From: JAGDXO01 sp964541025
GTDB lineage: Archaea; Thermoplasmatota; Thermoplasmata; Thermoplasmatales; GCA-001856825
NCBI GenBank assembly: GCA_964541025.1
Contig: CAZIOW010000020.1
Coordinates: 1-30,038 of the forward strand
Length of the DNA stretch: 30,038 nucleotides
Direction of reading: 5' to 3'
This document shows positions 15,031 to 22,774 of this stretch, one piece after another. Made by a program: the position numbers and the translations under genes. Within the stretch, counting starts at the first letter, position 1. Every line of letters starts with the position of its first letter. The notes beneath the pieces were generated by a model. That model searched no databases, was not told the origin of the DNA, and was given only the letters and a program-made list of their open reading frames with translations.

Positions 15031-16227
15031 TCAAGGCAGGAAGGAAATTATTCCCGCCGCTATTGATCCTATGAGGATTATGTAAAGCAGACCTTTCCTA
15101 AGATTTGTTATTACATATTTTCCCATAATTTGCTTGGATGAAGAGATCTTTATGACCGCAATTAGAGGAAATGCGAGGACTATTGCATTTATTACCATTA
15201 TGCTTAGTGCAATCTGTATGAAATTATTGAAGAATAGTACAATTACTGCACCTGGGATTATCTCAAAGAGGTAGATATGATAAAAAAGTCTGTTCTCCTT
15301 ATACTTTGAATTAAAACTTCCCTTTATTTTCAAAGCATCGCTGACTGAGTAACTCATGCTCATTGATATAACCATCAGAGCAAGTAAACTGGCTACCAGG
15401 AGACCAAGAGCGAACAGGAATGGGCCAACTGGCCCCATTATTGAGTAAAGATAAGCTCCTATTGCGCCGACAGGATTATTAGAATCAAAATGACTTTCAG
15501 AAATTTTCCATGCAAATACCACTATTGAAACCATCAGCATTTCTGAAACTGCTGCACCTATTATTGTTCCCTTGGTTTCCCTCTTCATATTTGAAAGATT
15601 TATACCCCTGTCTACATCAGCTGCCTGATGATAGAACAGCATCCAAGGCATAAGTACTGCCCCTAGATTTGCAGCCATTAAGAATATGAAATTTTTATTG
15701 TATACTATTGGATTCATCCCAGAGACTATATTTCTTTCAGGGTGCACGAAGAAATCCAATATGACAAATATGAAGAGTACAAATGATAGTGATACCAAGG
15801 CTACCTCAATTTTACTGTATTTACCTGAGAGTAATATGATTGAGTGGATCATAAGTATGACTATAACTGTAATAATCACAGGAATTCCCAGTAAAACGCT
15901 TGCTGCCGCTGCACCTGCAAATTCCCCAACATAAGCTGAAAAATCTATTATTGAGGTAGATAACACCGCAAATACTGTCCATCTATGTCCAAAACTCTCA
16001 GTTATAATCTTTCCAAGTGATTTCCCTGTTACTGCCCCTATTCTTGAAGCTGTGTCTTGTACAAGGAATAATGGAAATGCCAGGAATAACAAGAAAACTA
16101 TCAAGTGACCTTGGTATTGAGCGCCTGACTGAGCAGCGGTTATTATCGAAGGAGAGTCAAGATCAGCCATCATGACGACCCATCCGGGCCCAAGTATAGG
16201 AAGTAGCTTCAGGACCTTTTTGTTCAT
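15031..16227 (-). CDS. NRAMP-related divalent metal transporter
   Basis: Membrane protein of 398 residues with about 11 helices, of the SLC11/NRAMP superfamily. TM1 reads PGWVVMMADLDSPSI where canonical NRAMPs have the DPGN metal-binding loop. It resembles the prokaryotic branch with a D-x-D-A-G type loop, here D22-L-D24-S-P-S. TM6 has MPWMLFYHQ (193-201) in place of the canonical MPH motif. The substrate could be Mn, Fe or Mg. The altered loops mean it should not be assumed to be a classic MntH. The start overlaps the last base of the DtxR-family regulator, so the two form one operon under a DtxR-like operator. Confidence 0.85.
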   Translation of the reverse strand: MNKKVLKLLPILGPGWVVMMADLDSPSIITAAQSGAQYQGHLIVFLLFLAFPLFLVQDTASRIGAVTGKSLGKIITESFGHRWTVFAVLSTSIIDFSAYVGEFAGAAAASVLLGIPVIITVIVILMIHSIILLSGKYSKIEVALVSLSFVLFIFVILDFFVHPERNIVSGMNPIVYNKNFIFLMAANLGAVLMPWMLFYHQAADVDRGINLSNMKRETKGTIIGAAVSEMLMVSIVVFAWKISESHFDSNNPVGAIGAYLYSIMGPVGPFLFALGLLVASLLALMVISMSMSYSVSDALKIKGSFNSKYKENRLFYHIYLFEIIPGAVIVLFFNNFIQIALSIMVINAIVLAFPLIAVIKISSSKQIMGKYVITNLRKGLLYIILIGSIAAGIISFLP

Positions 16228-16847
16228 TACCTTGTCACCCTGATTCCTCTTGCGAGATATTTGTCAATTTTAATTTCTCCATTTTCTCCTGTAATTATTA
16301 AAAAATCAACATCTCTTTCAATTTTGACTCTGGTTCCAGTCTTTGAACCTGAGTCTGCCAGCCTTTTCAGAAATTCTTTGTCCTCATATACTACCCTTCC
16401 AATTTCATATAATCCATCTTTTATATTTGTTAAATCCCACTCTTTGAGCGTATCAGTCACATTTATAGGGTTACCGTGTGGACAATTCCTTGGAAACCCC
16501 ATATTTTTATACAATGTTTCCAGCATCTTCCCATTGAACCCGTGCTCCAGATACATCACTGCCTCGTGGGATTCTTCCCACGGAACTTCCAGGAATGAAT
16601 ACGCAAAATGTTCCGTTATTCTATGGGCCCGCATAATATTAGCAGCCATTCTCCTTCCTTCTGGAGTGAATGATAGACCGCTTCTTCCTATTGTGAGTAT
16701 ATTCTCATCTGAAAGTCTGTGCAGAGCTTCCCAAGCAGTAGGAAGGGAAACCTTAAGCCTTGAGGCTACGTCCTTTTCATTCACCTTGCCAAAACTTTCC
16801 TCTATCTCCCAGACTGCTAGGATGTAATCATCTGGATTATTTTTCAT
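16227..16847 (-). CDS. DtxR/MntR-family metal-dependent transcriptional regulator
   Basis: Repressor of 206 residues in three parts: winged helix-turn-helix (about 1-65), metal-binding dimerisation domain (about 66-130), and a C-terminal FeoA/SH3-like domain (about 145-206). By alignment with known members, H75, E79 and H94 match the ancillary site of DtxR, and E101 and H102 match its primary-site Glu/His. D7 matches the MntR N-terminal aspartate. The Cys102/Glu99 specificity position is M98. It shares an operon with the NRAMP-related transporter, and a DtxR-consensus operator lies 9 bp before the ATG, so autoregulation by metal is likely. Confidence 0.92.
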   Translation of the reverse strand: MKNNPDDYILAVWEIEESFGKVNEKDVASRLKVSLPTAWEALHRLSDENILTIGRSGLSFTPEGRRMAANIMRAHRITEHFAYSFLEVPWEESHEAVMYLEHGFNGKMLETLYKNMGFPRNCPHGNPINVTDTLKEWDLTNIKDGLYEIGRVVYEDKEFLKRLADSGSKTGTRVKIERDVDFLIITGENGEIKIDKYLARGIRVTR

Positions 16848-16855
16848 TGTTTCCT

Positions 16856-16873
16856 AATTAGGTCTCCCTAATT
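16856..16873. promoter_or_regulatory. DtxR-type operator overlapping the promoter of the regulator-transporter operon
   Basis: A perfect inverted repeat, AATTAGG-TCTC-CCTAATT, lies 9 bp upstream of the DtxR-family start codon in a 35-bp intergenic space. It matches the classical DtxR/IdeR box TTAGG-N4-CCTAA in half-site and spacing. A further CCTAATT half at 16853-16859 makes CCTAATTAGG on the start-codon side, compatible with a second, staggered dimer. The AT-rich part (TTAATTA on the minus strand) is also the only TATA-like element, so bound repressor would block TBP. Confidence 0.8.
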
Positions 16874-16882
16874 AAGATTTAC

Positions 16883-17758
16883 TCATTCATCGTAGACTGT
16901 TCTCAGAGCTTTATAAATGGCTGAAAAATCAAGTTTCCCCAGCCCCTTTTTTGTAGCTATTTCGTAAATTTGGGAGATTTCAGAGGTTATAATGAGCGGA
17001 AAAGAAGATGCCTTAGCCATCTCCATAGCGTAATTGAGATCTTTCATTTCGTGTTCCAGATTGAACATTGGTGGGAACTCATTTTTTATAATATTCTCCT
17101 TCTTTATGTCCATAACCTTAGAATATGCTGAGCCAGTAGATAGTACCTTAAATTGAAGTTCGGGATCAATGCCGTTTGCTTCCCCTAATAATATTGCCTC
17201 GGAAAGAATTGCCATGTTTGCACCTAAGATTATGTTATTTATCATCTTCATTTTAAGGCCGAACCCATTGGAACCTATATATATTATATTTTTACCCATC
17301 GCAGATAAAAGTTTCTTGGTCTTTTCAAATGTTTCAAACTTTCCACCAACCATGATAGTCAATTCTGCCTTTTCCGCAGCCGGAACTGAGCCTGTCACAG
17401 GTGCATCTATCATTTCTGCATTCTTTGATTCTACCATCTTTGAAAGTTCAATAGAGAACTGAGAAGAAATGGTACTCATGTCAATGAATATCTTACCGGG
17501 GCCAAGTGCATTTAAAATTCCATCCTGCCCGTAAAATACAGATTTTACAGCATCTGAATCAGTCAACATTGTTATTGTATATTTACTGAATTCAACAACT
17601 TCCCTCGGATTCTTGGCTATATTTACCCCGCTCTTCTTGAATTGTTCAGTTTTATCTTTAGATCTGTTATAGACGATTACATCATAACCAGAATTCATTA
17701 TGTTTTTAACCATCGGTACTCCCATCTTTCCCAAACCGATAAAACCGACATTTTCCAT
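16883..17758 (-). CDS. 3-hydroxyisobutyrate dehydrogenase-like (beta-hydroxyacid dehydrogenase) protein
   Basis: NAD(P)-dependent oxidoreductase of 291 residues. The N-terminal Rossmann motif is VGFIGLGKMGVPMVKN. The family substrate-binding block appears as DAPVTGSVPAAEKAELTIMVGG, and the catalytic-lysine region as GFGLKMKMINN. It could act on 3-hydroxyisobutyrate, tartronate semialdehyde or a similar acid. Cofactor and substrate are not decided. I prefer ATG 17758 over 17776: it gives the usual MENVGFIGLG beginning, and TTATAAAG lies about 24 bp before it, while that element would be only about 10 bp from the upstream ATG. Confidence 0.85.
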   Translation of the reverse strand: MENVGFIGLGKMGVPMVKNIMNSGYDVIVYNRSKDKTEQFKKSGVNIAKNPREVVEFSKYTITMLTDSDAVKSVFYGQDGILNALGPGKIFIDMSTISSQFSIELSKMVESKNAEMIDAPVTGSVPAAEKAELTIMVGGKFETFEKTKKLLSAMGKNIIYIGSNGFGLKMKMINNIILGANMAILSEAILLGEANGIDPELQFKVLSTGSAYSKVMDIKKENIIKNEFPPMFNLEHEMKDLNYAMEMAKASSFPLIITSEISQIYEIATKKGLGKLDFSAIYKALRTVYDE

Positions 17759-17839
17759 GTGTCTGTATTTATTCATTCTTTATAAGACCATTCCCATTTT
17801 CCTCAGAAAGTGTTTTAATACCTGCTTCTATATTTCTCC

Positions 17840-18472
17840 GTGAAACCATACATTCACATTAATTTTGCATGTTCCTTGGATGGTAAGATTGCACTTGAAG
17901 GGGGTATCCCATATAAATTCTCTAATATTATGGACCTTAGAAGAGTACATAGATTACGCTCTGAATCAGATGCTATACTAGTAGGTATAAATACAATAAA
18001 TAACGATGATCCAAAGCTTGTGGTAAATCCAAAATATTATGAATCCCCAAATGTGCCAGATGCAATTGTTTTGGATTCAAAATTCAGAATAAATAGCTCT
18101 GCTAGGATATTCAACTACAGGAGAAAGGTTCTGATCATAACAGGAAGCAGTGCCAATACCAGACCTATACCAGAAAATCCAGAGGCCGAAATAATCGTGA
18201 AAAAATGCGATTCGCCTTTACCCGATTTGGAATGCGTGATGAAAATTTTTGATGAAATGAACTACAAGAAAATTCTGGTCGAGGGAGGGAAAACTGTAAT
18301 TACATCATTTATTAATTCAAAATTCTGGGATGAAATAACCATTTTTTATTCACCTTTATTTGTGGGAAATAAAGGTATTTCTATGATAGGGGATATTGAT
18401 GAGTTAATAAAGATTAATTCTGGAGATATGAAAAAAATGGGTGAAGGTTTCCTATTGACAATTAAAAGGTAA
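17840..18472 (+). CDS. 2,5-diamino-6-ribosylamino-pyrimidinone 5'-phosphate reductase (archaeal riboflavin pathway)
   Basis: RibD C-terminal/dihydrofolate-reductase-fold enzyme of 210 residues, homologous to the stand-alone archaeal reductase (MJ0671 type). It reduces the ribosyl group to ribityl in archaeal riboflavin and F420 precursor synthesis. Motifs are the N-terminal ACSLDGKIAL, then RLRSESDAILVGINTINNDDPKL for NADPH and substrate binding, VLDSKFRI, and ILVEGGKTVITSF near the C-terminus. The start is GTG 17840 with TTTTAATA 20-27 nt upstream, fitting a leaderless mRNA. No deaminase domain is fused, as expected for the archaeal pathway, where reduction precedes deamination. Confidence 0.9.
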   Translation: MKPYIHINFACSLDGKIALEGGIPYKFSNIMDLRRVHRLRSESDAILVGINTINNDDPKLVVNPKYYESPNVPDAIVLDSKFRINSSARIFNYRRKVLIITGSSANTRPIPENPEAEIIVKKCDSPLPDLECVMKIFDEMNYKKILVEGGKTVITSFINSKFWDEITIFYSPLFVGNKGISMIGDIDELIKINSGDMKKMGEGFLLTIKR

Positions 18473-18497
18473 TTAATAATCGAAATTATTGCCTTAT

Positions 18498-19709
18498 ATG
18501 AGTGGAAAGGATAAGATAGAGTGGGCAATGCAATGGATGCCTGTTCTCGGAAGTATAAAAAAAGACTTTGCGGAAAATAAACCATTCAAAGGAATGAAAA
18601 TTTCTATGGCACTGCATCTTGAGGCAAAAACTGCAGCCCTGGTACTTGCTCTCAAAGAGGGAGGTGCCATTGTCAGGATAGCAGGATGCAATCCCCTTAG
18701 TACAGATGATGAAGTGGCCAGATCATTGAAAAATGATTACGGTGTCGAAGTTTTTGCAAAGAGAGGTCTTAGCACAGATGAATATTATGAATATCTTAAC
18801 AAAGTACTTGATCAGCACCCTGACCTGATTATAGATGATGGCGGGGACCTGACCACACTGGCACACAATTATCCAGAGAAGTCCGACAATATAATTGGAG
18901 GTAACGAAGAGACAACTACTGGTGTTGTCAGGCTGAAAAATATGGAAAATGCCGGAGCTCTAAAATTCCCAATGTTTGATGTGAATGATGCGATGATGAA
19001 GCATTTATTTGATAATAGGTACGGGACTGGACAGAGTACCATCGACGGAATAATAAATTCCACCAATCTCGTTCTTGCAGGGAAGAAAATTGTGGTCGCA
19101 GGATACGGATGGTGCGGTAGAGGAATTGCAACCAGAATGAGGGGGATGGGTGCCATTGTGAGCGTCACTGAAATAGACCCTATTAAGGCGATAGAGGCTC
19201 ACATGGATGGTTTTGAAGTTTCTCCTATGAGAAATGCCATAAAAGATGCTGATTTTGTGATTACAGCCACAGGTATGAAGGATGTTGTAACAATTGAGGA
19301 TCTAAAGAATGCAAAGGAAGGTATAATTTTAGCAAATGCAGGGCATTTCAACAATGAAATAGCAATGAACCAGATTGAAAATATTTCACCAGGCAGGGAA
19401 GTCAGGAAAAATGTAAAAGTCCATGAATTATTTGGAAAGAAAGTGTATGTCCTTGCAGATGGAAGACTGGTTAATCTTGCTGCAGGACAAGGTCATCCTG
19501 TGGAAATAATGGATTTGTCGTTTGCAATACAGGCTCTTACAGCTGAGTACATAGTAAAAATGAAACCAAAAGATAGGAGGGTATTTCCTGTCCCGCCAGA
19601 GATAGATAAAAAAGTTGCTGAAATTTACCTGAGATCATATGATATAAATATAGATAAATTAACCGAAGAACAGATAAGGTATCTTAATTCATGGGATGAG
19701 GGTACATAA
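18498..19709 (+). CDS. ahcY: S-adenosylhomocysteine hydrolase
   Basis: NAD-dependent enzyme of 403 residues that splits AdoHcy into adenosine and homocysteine, keeping methylation reactions going. Landmarks are MALHLEAKTAAL with the substrate-site His, the block GGNEETTTGVVRLK, the NAD site VVAGYGWCGRGIA (about 199-211), and the C-terminal LAAGQGHPVEIMDLSF. Length fits the archaeal form, which lacks the 40-residue plant/bacterial insert. I choose ATG 18498 over TTG 18489, because TAATTAATA lies about 25 bp before it. It follows the riboflavin-pathway reductase on the same strand. Confidence 0.95.
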   Translation: MSGKDKIEWAMQWMPVLGSIKKDFAENKPFKGMKISMALHLEAKTAALVLALKEGGAIVRIAGCNPLSTDDEVARSLKNDYGVEVFAKRGLSTDEYYEYLNKVLDQHPDLIIDDGGDLTTLAHNYPEKSDNIIGGNEETTTGVVRLKNMENAGALKFPMFDVNDAMMKHLFDNRYGTGQSTIDGIINSTNLVLAGKKIVVAGYGWCGRGIATRMRGMGAIVSVTEIDPIKAIEAHMDGFEVSPMRNAIKDADFVITATGMKDVVTIEDLKNAKEGIILANAGHFNNEIAMNQIENISPGREVRKNVKVHELFGKKVYVLADGRLVNLAAGQGHPVEIMDLSFAIQALTAEYIVKMKPKDRRVFPVPPEIDKKVAEIYLRSYDINIDKLTEEQIRYLNSWDEGT

Positions 19710-19756
19710 GCCGAGAGATAAACTCTCAGCTAACGGGCAGAATATTTCTATTTTTA
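19710..19756 (+). terminator. Stem-loop and T-rich tail after ahcY
   Basis: Directly after the ahcY stop, GCCGAGAG and CTCTCAGC can pair as an 8-bp stem with one C-A mismatch around an ATAAA loop (19710-19730), followed by a T-rich run TTTCTATTTTT (19745-19755). The structure is visible. Archaeal termination depends mainly on the T-run, so the hairpin may instead protect the 3' end. Confidence 0.45.
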
Positions 19757-20102
19757 TGAGGAATTTTTCTTCTTTCATATACTCAATAATAATTAGAATT
19801 TGACCTTAAAAATCCTTGAAATGGGTACAGAAACAAACTTCACAAAAATTTTCCTTTTCCATAAGGCATACAATCCGCATAATTTGACATTTAATTAAAT
19901 GAAGAAAACTTGAAGATAACATTTCAATAATGGATTTTTATCCGATATAGTTGATAATTCCGGTTATCAATTGCTCCTCGGGCATTTTATATACAGCAAA
20001 TTGAAGTATCTAAATAAATAATAATTTTAATAAATAATTATAAATAAGATGCAGACCATCGCTCTGACTTTTGAGAAACGATAAATAATTGAAATTACAT
20101 AT
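19757..20102 (+). other. Intergenic region between ahcY and egsA with a perfect inverted repeat
   Basis: No reading frame longer than about 20 codons is convincing here, on either strand. The stretch holds a perfect dyad TTGATAA-N6-TTATCAA (19951-19970), flanked by CCGA and TCGG that could extend it. A weaker hairpin (ATCG and CTC pairing with GAG and CGAT) lies around 20060-20084. Several TATA-like runs between 20010 and 20095 probably include the egsA promoter. No tRNA T-loop or C/D-box pair is evident. Confidence 0.5.
19951..19970. repeat. Perfect 7-bp inverted repeat TTGATAA-N6-TTATCAA
   Basis: Two exact 7-base arms flank TTCCGG. As DNA it is a candidate dimer-binding site about 130 bp before egsA. 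As RNA it forms a hairpin with a six-base loop. The outer CCGA (19942-19945) and TCGG could close a longer, interrupted stem. Function is unknown. Confidence 0.5.
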
Positions 20103-21167
20103 GTGCTTGTGCCATTTGAAAAATTAACAGAGATGATTCTCCCCCGTGATGTAATAGGGGGCCACGGAGCAATCGATAAAATTTATGAGGTGTTCAGAAG
20201 GATCACCGATGCTGACAAGGCTATAATTGTGACTGGCGAAAAAACCTATGAAATGGCAGGTAAAAGGACAAAGGATATACTTGAAGAAAATGGTATAAAA
20301 ACTAACATAATAATAACAGGAGATGCTACTGAAGAAAATGTTGAATATGTGAAAGAAGAGACTAAAAGATTTGGTGGGAAAGTTATTATAGGTGTGGGTG
20401 GAGGGACCAAGATAGATATAGCAAAGAAAAGTGCCTTTGATCTAAACCTCTACTTCATTTCAGTTCCTACATCTGCAAGTCATGATGGAGTCGCGAGCCC
20501 CAGAGCATCAATAAAAAAAGGAGAGATATCAGTAAGCATGGAGGCAACAATGCCGGTTGCAATAGTAGCTGATACTGAAATAATGGTTAAATCTCCATTC
20601 AGATTCCTTGCCTCCGGGGCAGCAGATGTTTTATCAAATTTAACTGCAGTGAAGGACTGGAGCCTTGCCCATAGACTTAAAGGAGAAAAGATCAGCAGTT
20701 CCGCATATATGATCGCGGAGTTTGCTGCAAAGGAGATAATAAATAATGCATCTCAGATAAAACCAAATCTGGAGGAAAGCGTGTGGTTTGTTATGAAACA
20801 GATTGCTTTTTCTGGCATTTCAATGAGCGTAGCTGGCTCATCAAGACCCGCTTCTGGTTCTGAGCATATGTTTGCTCATGCGGTGGAAGCAATAAAAAAA
20901 GGAAATGGACTGCACGGTGAACTGTGTGGCATAGGAACTATAATATCCATGTATTTGCATGGGGGGGATTGGATTCTTGTGAGGGATACTTTAAGAAAGA
21001 TTGGTGCCCCTGTTAAGATAGATCAGGTAGGATTGAATGAAGAAGATGCCGTCCAGGCACTAATGATGGCCCACAAAATAAGGCCAGACAGATATACCAT
21101 CTTAGGGGAAAACGGATTAAGCGAGAATGCAGCCAGAGAAGCATTGAGAATAACAGAGGTCTTGTAA
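20103..21167 (+). CDS. egsA: sn-Glycerol-1-phosphate dehydrogenase
   Basis: Enzyme of 354 residues that makes sn-glycerol 1-phosphate, the backbone of archaeal ether lipids, from dihydroxyacetone phosphate with NAD(P)H. It belongs to the iron-alcohol-dehydrogenase/glycerol-dehydrogenase fold. The nucleotide motif is GVGGGTKID (97-105), the substrate region FISVPTSASHDG. The zinc ligands are D175 (GAADVLSN), H255 (SGSEHMFAH) and H271 (LHGELCGIG). The start is GTG 20103, with a TATA-like run shortly upstream. The UPF0179 gene follows with no gap. Confidence 0.97.
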   Translation: MLVPFEKLTEMILPRDVIGGHGAIDKIYEVFRRITDADKAIIVTGEKTYEMAGKRTKDILEENGIKTNIIITGDATEENVEYVKEETKRFGGKVIIGVGGGTKIDIAKKSAFDLNLYFISVPTSASHDGVASPRASIKKGEISVSMEATMPVAIVADTEIMVKSPFRFLASGAADVLSNLTAVKDWSLAHRLKGEKISSSAYMIAEFAAKEIINNASQIKPNLEESVWFVMKQIAFSGISMSVAGSSRPASGSEHMFAHAVEAIKKGNGLHGELCGIGTIISMYLHGGDWILVRDTLRKIGAPVKIDQVGLNEEDAVQALMMAHKIRPDRYTILGENGLSENAAREALRITEVL

Positions 21168-21590
21168 ATGATAATAACACTTGTACCGAAATATTTGAAC
21201 AAGGAAGGATCAACTTTCCAGTTTATTTCTCCTTTGAAGGAATGCAGCACGTGCAATCTAAGAAATGTGTGTTACAATTTGAATGTGAATTCCTATTACA
21301 AGGTCACCAAGGTAAGAGGCAAGGAACATAATTGCTTTATTCACGAGGGAAACAAAGTTTACACAGTTGAAGTGCAGGAAGAAAAAAAACCAATAATGAT
21401 TCAGAGAAGGATGGCAAAAGAAGGGGCCATAATAACTTACAAGCATACAAAATGCGACTACTACGAATGCCCATTTGCAGATGAATGCATCTTGAATTTA
21501 GTGAAAGACGAAAGCAAGGTGAAGGTCCTATCAATCAGGGGAAATAAATGCCCGAAGGGATACGACCTCGTTGAGGCAGATATAGAATGA
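21168..21590 (+). CDS. UPF0179 family cysteine-rich protein
   Basis: Archaeal protein of 140 residues of the UPF0179 family, function not established. Eight cysteines form two groups: C26, C29, C35, C56 (ECSTCNLRNVC and HNC) and C96, C101, C107, C128 (KCDYYEC, DEC, NKC). They could bind two metal ions or an iron-sulfur cluster. The middle has a basic RRMAKEG stretch. It starts at the base after the egsA stop and ends with an ATGA overlap into the YchF-like GTPase, so the three are read as one operon. The family identification is from memory of the Cys pattern. Confidence 0.82.
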   Translation: MIITLVPKYLNKEGSTFQFISPLKECSTCNLRNVCYNLNVNSYYKVTKVRGKEHNCFIHEGNKVYTVEVQEEKKPIMIQRRMAKEGAIITYKHTKCDYYECPFADECILNLVKDESKVKVLSIRGNKCPKGYDLVEADIE

Positions 21591-22774
21591 GCATTCTTGT
21601 GGGCATCATAGGGAAGCCTAATGTTGGAAAGAGTACCTTTTTTTCTGCATTGACCGAGAATCAGGTTGAGATTGGAAATTATCCCTTTACCACTATAGAT
21701 TCAAATAAGGGAGTTACATATGTCAGATCAAAATGCCCTCACACGGAGATAGGCAAGAAATGCTCACCTAAATTTGGAAAATGCAATGAAGGAACAAGGA
21801 TGGTTCCGGTAGAAATAATAGATGTTGCCGGTCTTGTCCCTGGAGCACATGAAGGTAAAGGATTGGGGAATAAATTTCTTGATGATCTCAGGCGAGCTGA
21901 TGGATTTATCCAGATCATAGATGGAACAGGCTCCCTTGACAGAAATGGAAATTTTGTAGGCCATGGAAAATACGATCCACTTGATGATTCCGATTTTGTC
22001 CACGAGGAGATTGTTCTCTGGTTATCGTCTATAATTTCCGATGGTTTGATTAAGGGCTTAAGGAAGATAGAGAGTGAAGGAGGAAAAATAGAGACGTTCA
22101 TATCAACTAAGGTTTCAGGGCTGGGAATAGATGAAAAAACTGTTTCTCTAGCCTTAAAACGGGCGGGCGTGCCATCTAATTTGAGAGAATGGAATGATGA
22201 ATCAACCAGAAATCTTGCTGAAGAGCTTATTTCCCTATCAAAACCGAGTGTCATAGTTGCAACAAAAGGGGACAAAATGACACCTGATGAAAAGAAAAAA
22301 CTCAATGAGAAGGGGGTCATGGTTGTATCCGGAGATTATGAACTTGTTTTAAGAAGGGCAGCAAAAGCCGGTCTGATCGCCTACAATCCTGGGGATAAAG
22401 ATTTCCTGATACTGAAGGAAGATAAACTTTCCAAGGATCAGAGAAATGCTCTTGAGGCAGTAAGAGAATATATGAAGGAGAACAATGGAACCGGGGTCCA
22501 GGAGGCCATTGAAAAAATTGTATACGATATACTGAAGATGATAGTTGTATACCCTGTGGAAGATGAGACACACTGGACTGATAAGGCTGGAAATGTTCTA
22601 CCAGATGCACTACTTATGAGAAACGGATCAACTGCACTTGATCTGGCCTTTAAGATTCACACAGACCTGGGTAATAACTTCATAAGGGCAATAAATGGGA
22701 GGAGCAAAAGAATTCTTGGAAGAGAATATATTTTGAAAAACAATGACATCATAAAGATTATTTCTTCGCACTGA
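21587..22774 (+). CDS. YchF/Obg-family translation-associated P-loop NTPase with TGS domain
   Basis: NTPase of 395 residues. G1 is GKPNVGKS (9-16), G3 is DVAG (79-82) in the family block VAGLVPGAHEGKGLGNKFL, and the C-terminal TGS domain begins near residue 340 (ALLMRNGSTALDLAFKIH). A Cys cluster (C50, C59, C66) between G2 and G3 matches the small insertion of archaeal members. G4, normally NKxD, reads TKGD (226-229), so guanine specificity is uncertain. YchF itself prefers ATP. The protein should bind ribosomes. The start overlaps the UPF0179 stop (ATGA), and the 3' end overlaps ksgA by 17 bp. Confidence 0.9.
   Translation: MSILVGIIGKPNVGKSTFFSALTENQVEIGNYPFTTIDSNKGVTYVRSKCPHTEIGKKCSPKFGKCNEGTRMVPVEIIDVAGLVPGAHEGKGLGNKFLDDLRRADGFIQIIDGTGSLDRNGNFVGHGKYDPLDDSDFVHEEIVLWLSSIISDGLIKGLRKIESEGGKIETFISTKVSGLGIDEKTVSLALKRAGVPSNLREWNDESTRNLAEELISLSKPSVIVATKGDKMTPDEKKKLNEKGVMVVSGDYELVLRRAAKAGLIAYNPGDKDFLILKEDKLSKDQRNALEAVREYMKENNGTGVQEAIEKIVYDILKMIVVYPVEDETHWTDKAGNVLPDALLMRNGSTALDLAFKIHTDLGNNFIRAINGRSKRILGREYILKNNDIIKIISSH

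Noticed and set aside
16261..16827. 188-codon plus-strand frame
   Set aside because: It lies wholly antisense to the well-supported DtxR-family gene, has Ser/Leu/Pro-rich shadow composition and no own promoter.
19710..20102. A tRNA or C/D-box RNA in the ahcY-egsA gap
   Set aside because: No GTTCRANNC T-loop, no acceptor pairing, and no matched C and D boxes were found by eye; a covariance-model search would be needed to be certain.
21739..22320. 193-codon minus-strand frame
   Set aside because: Antisense to the YchF-like gene, where all NTPase motifs are on the plus strand; composition is that of a reverse-frame shadow.
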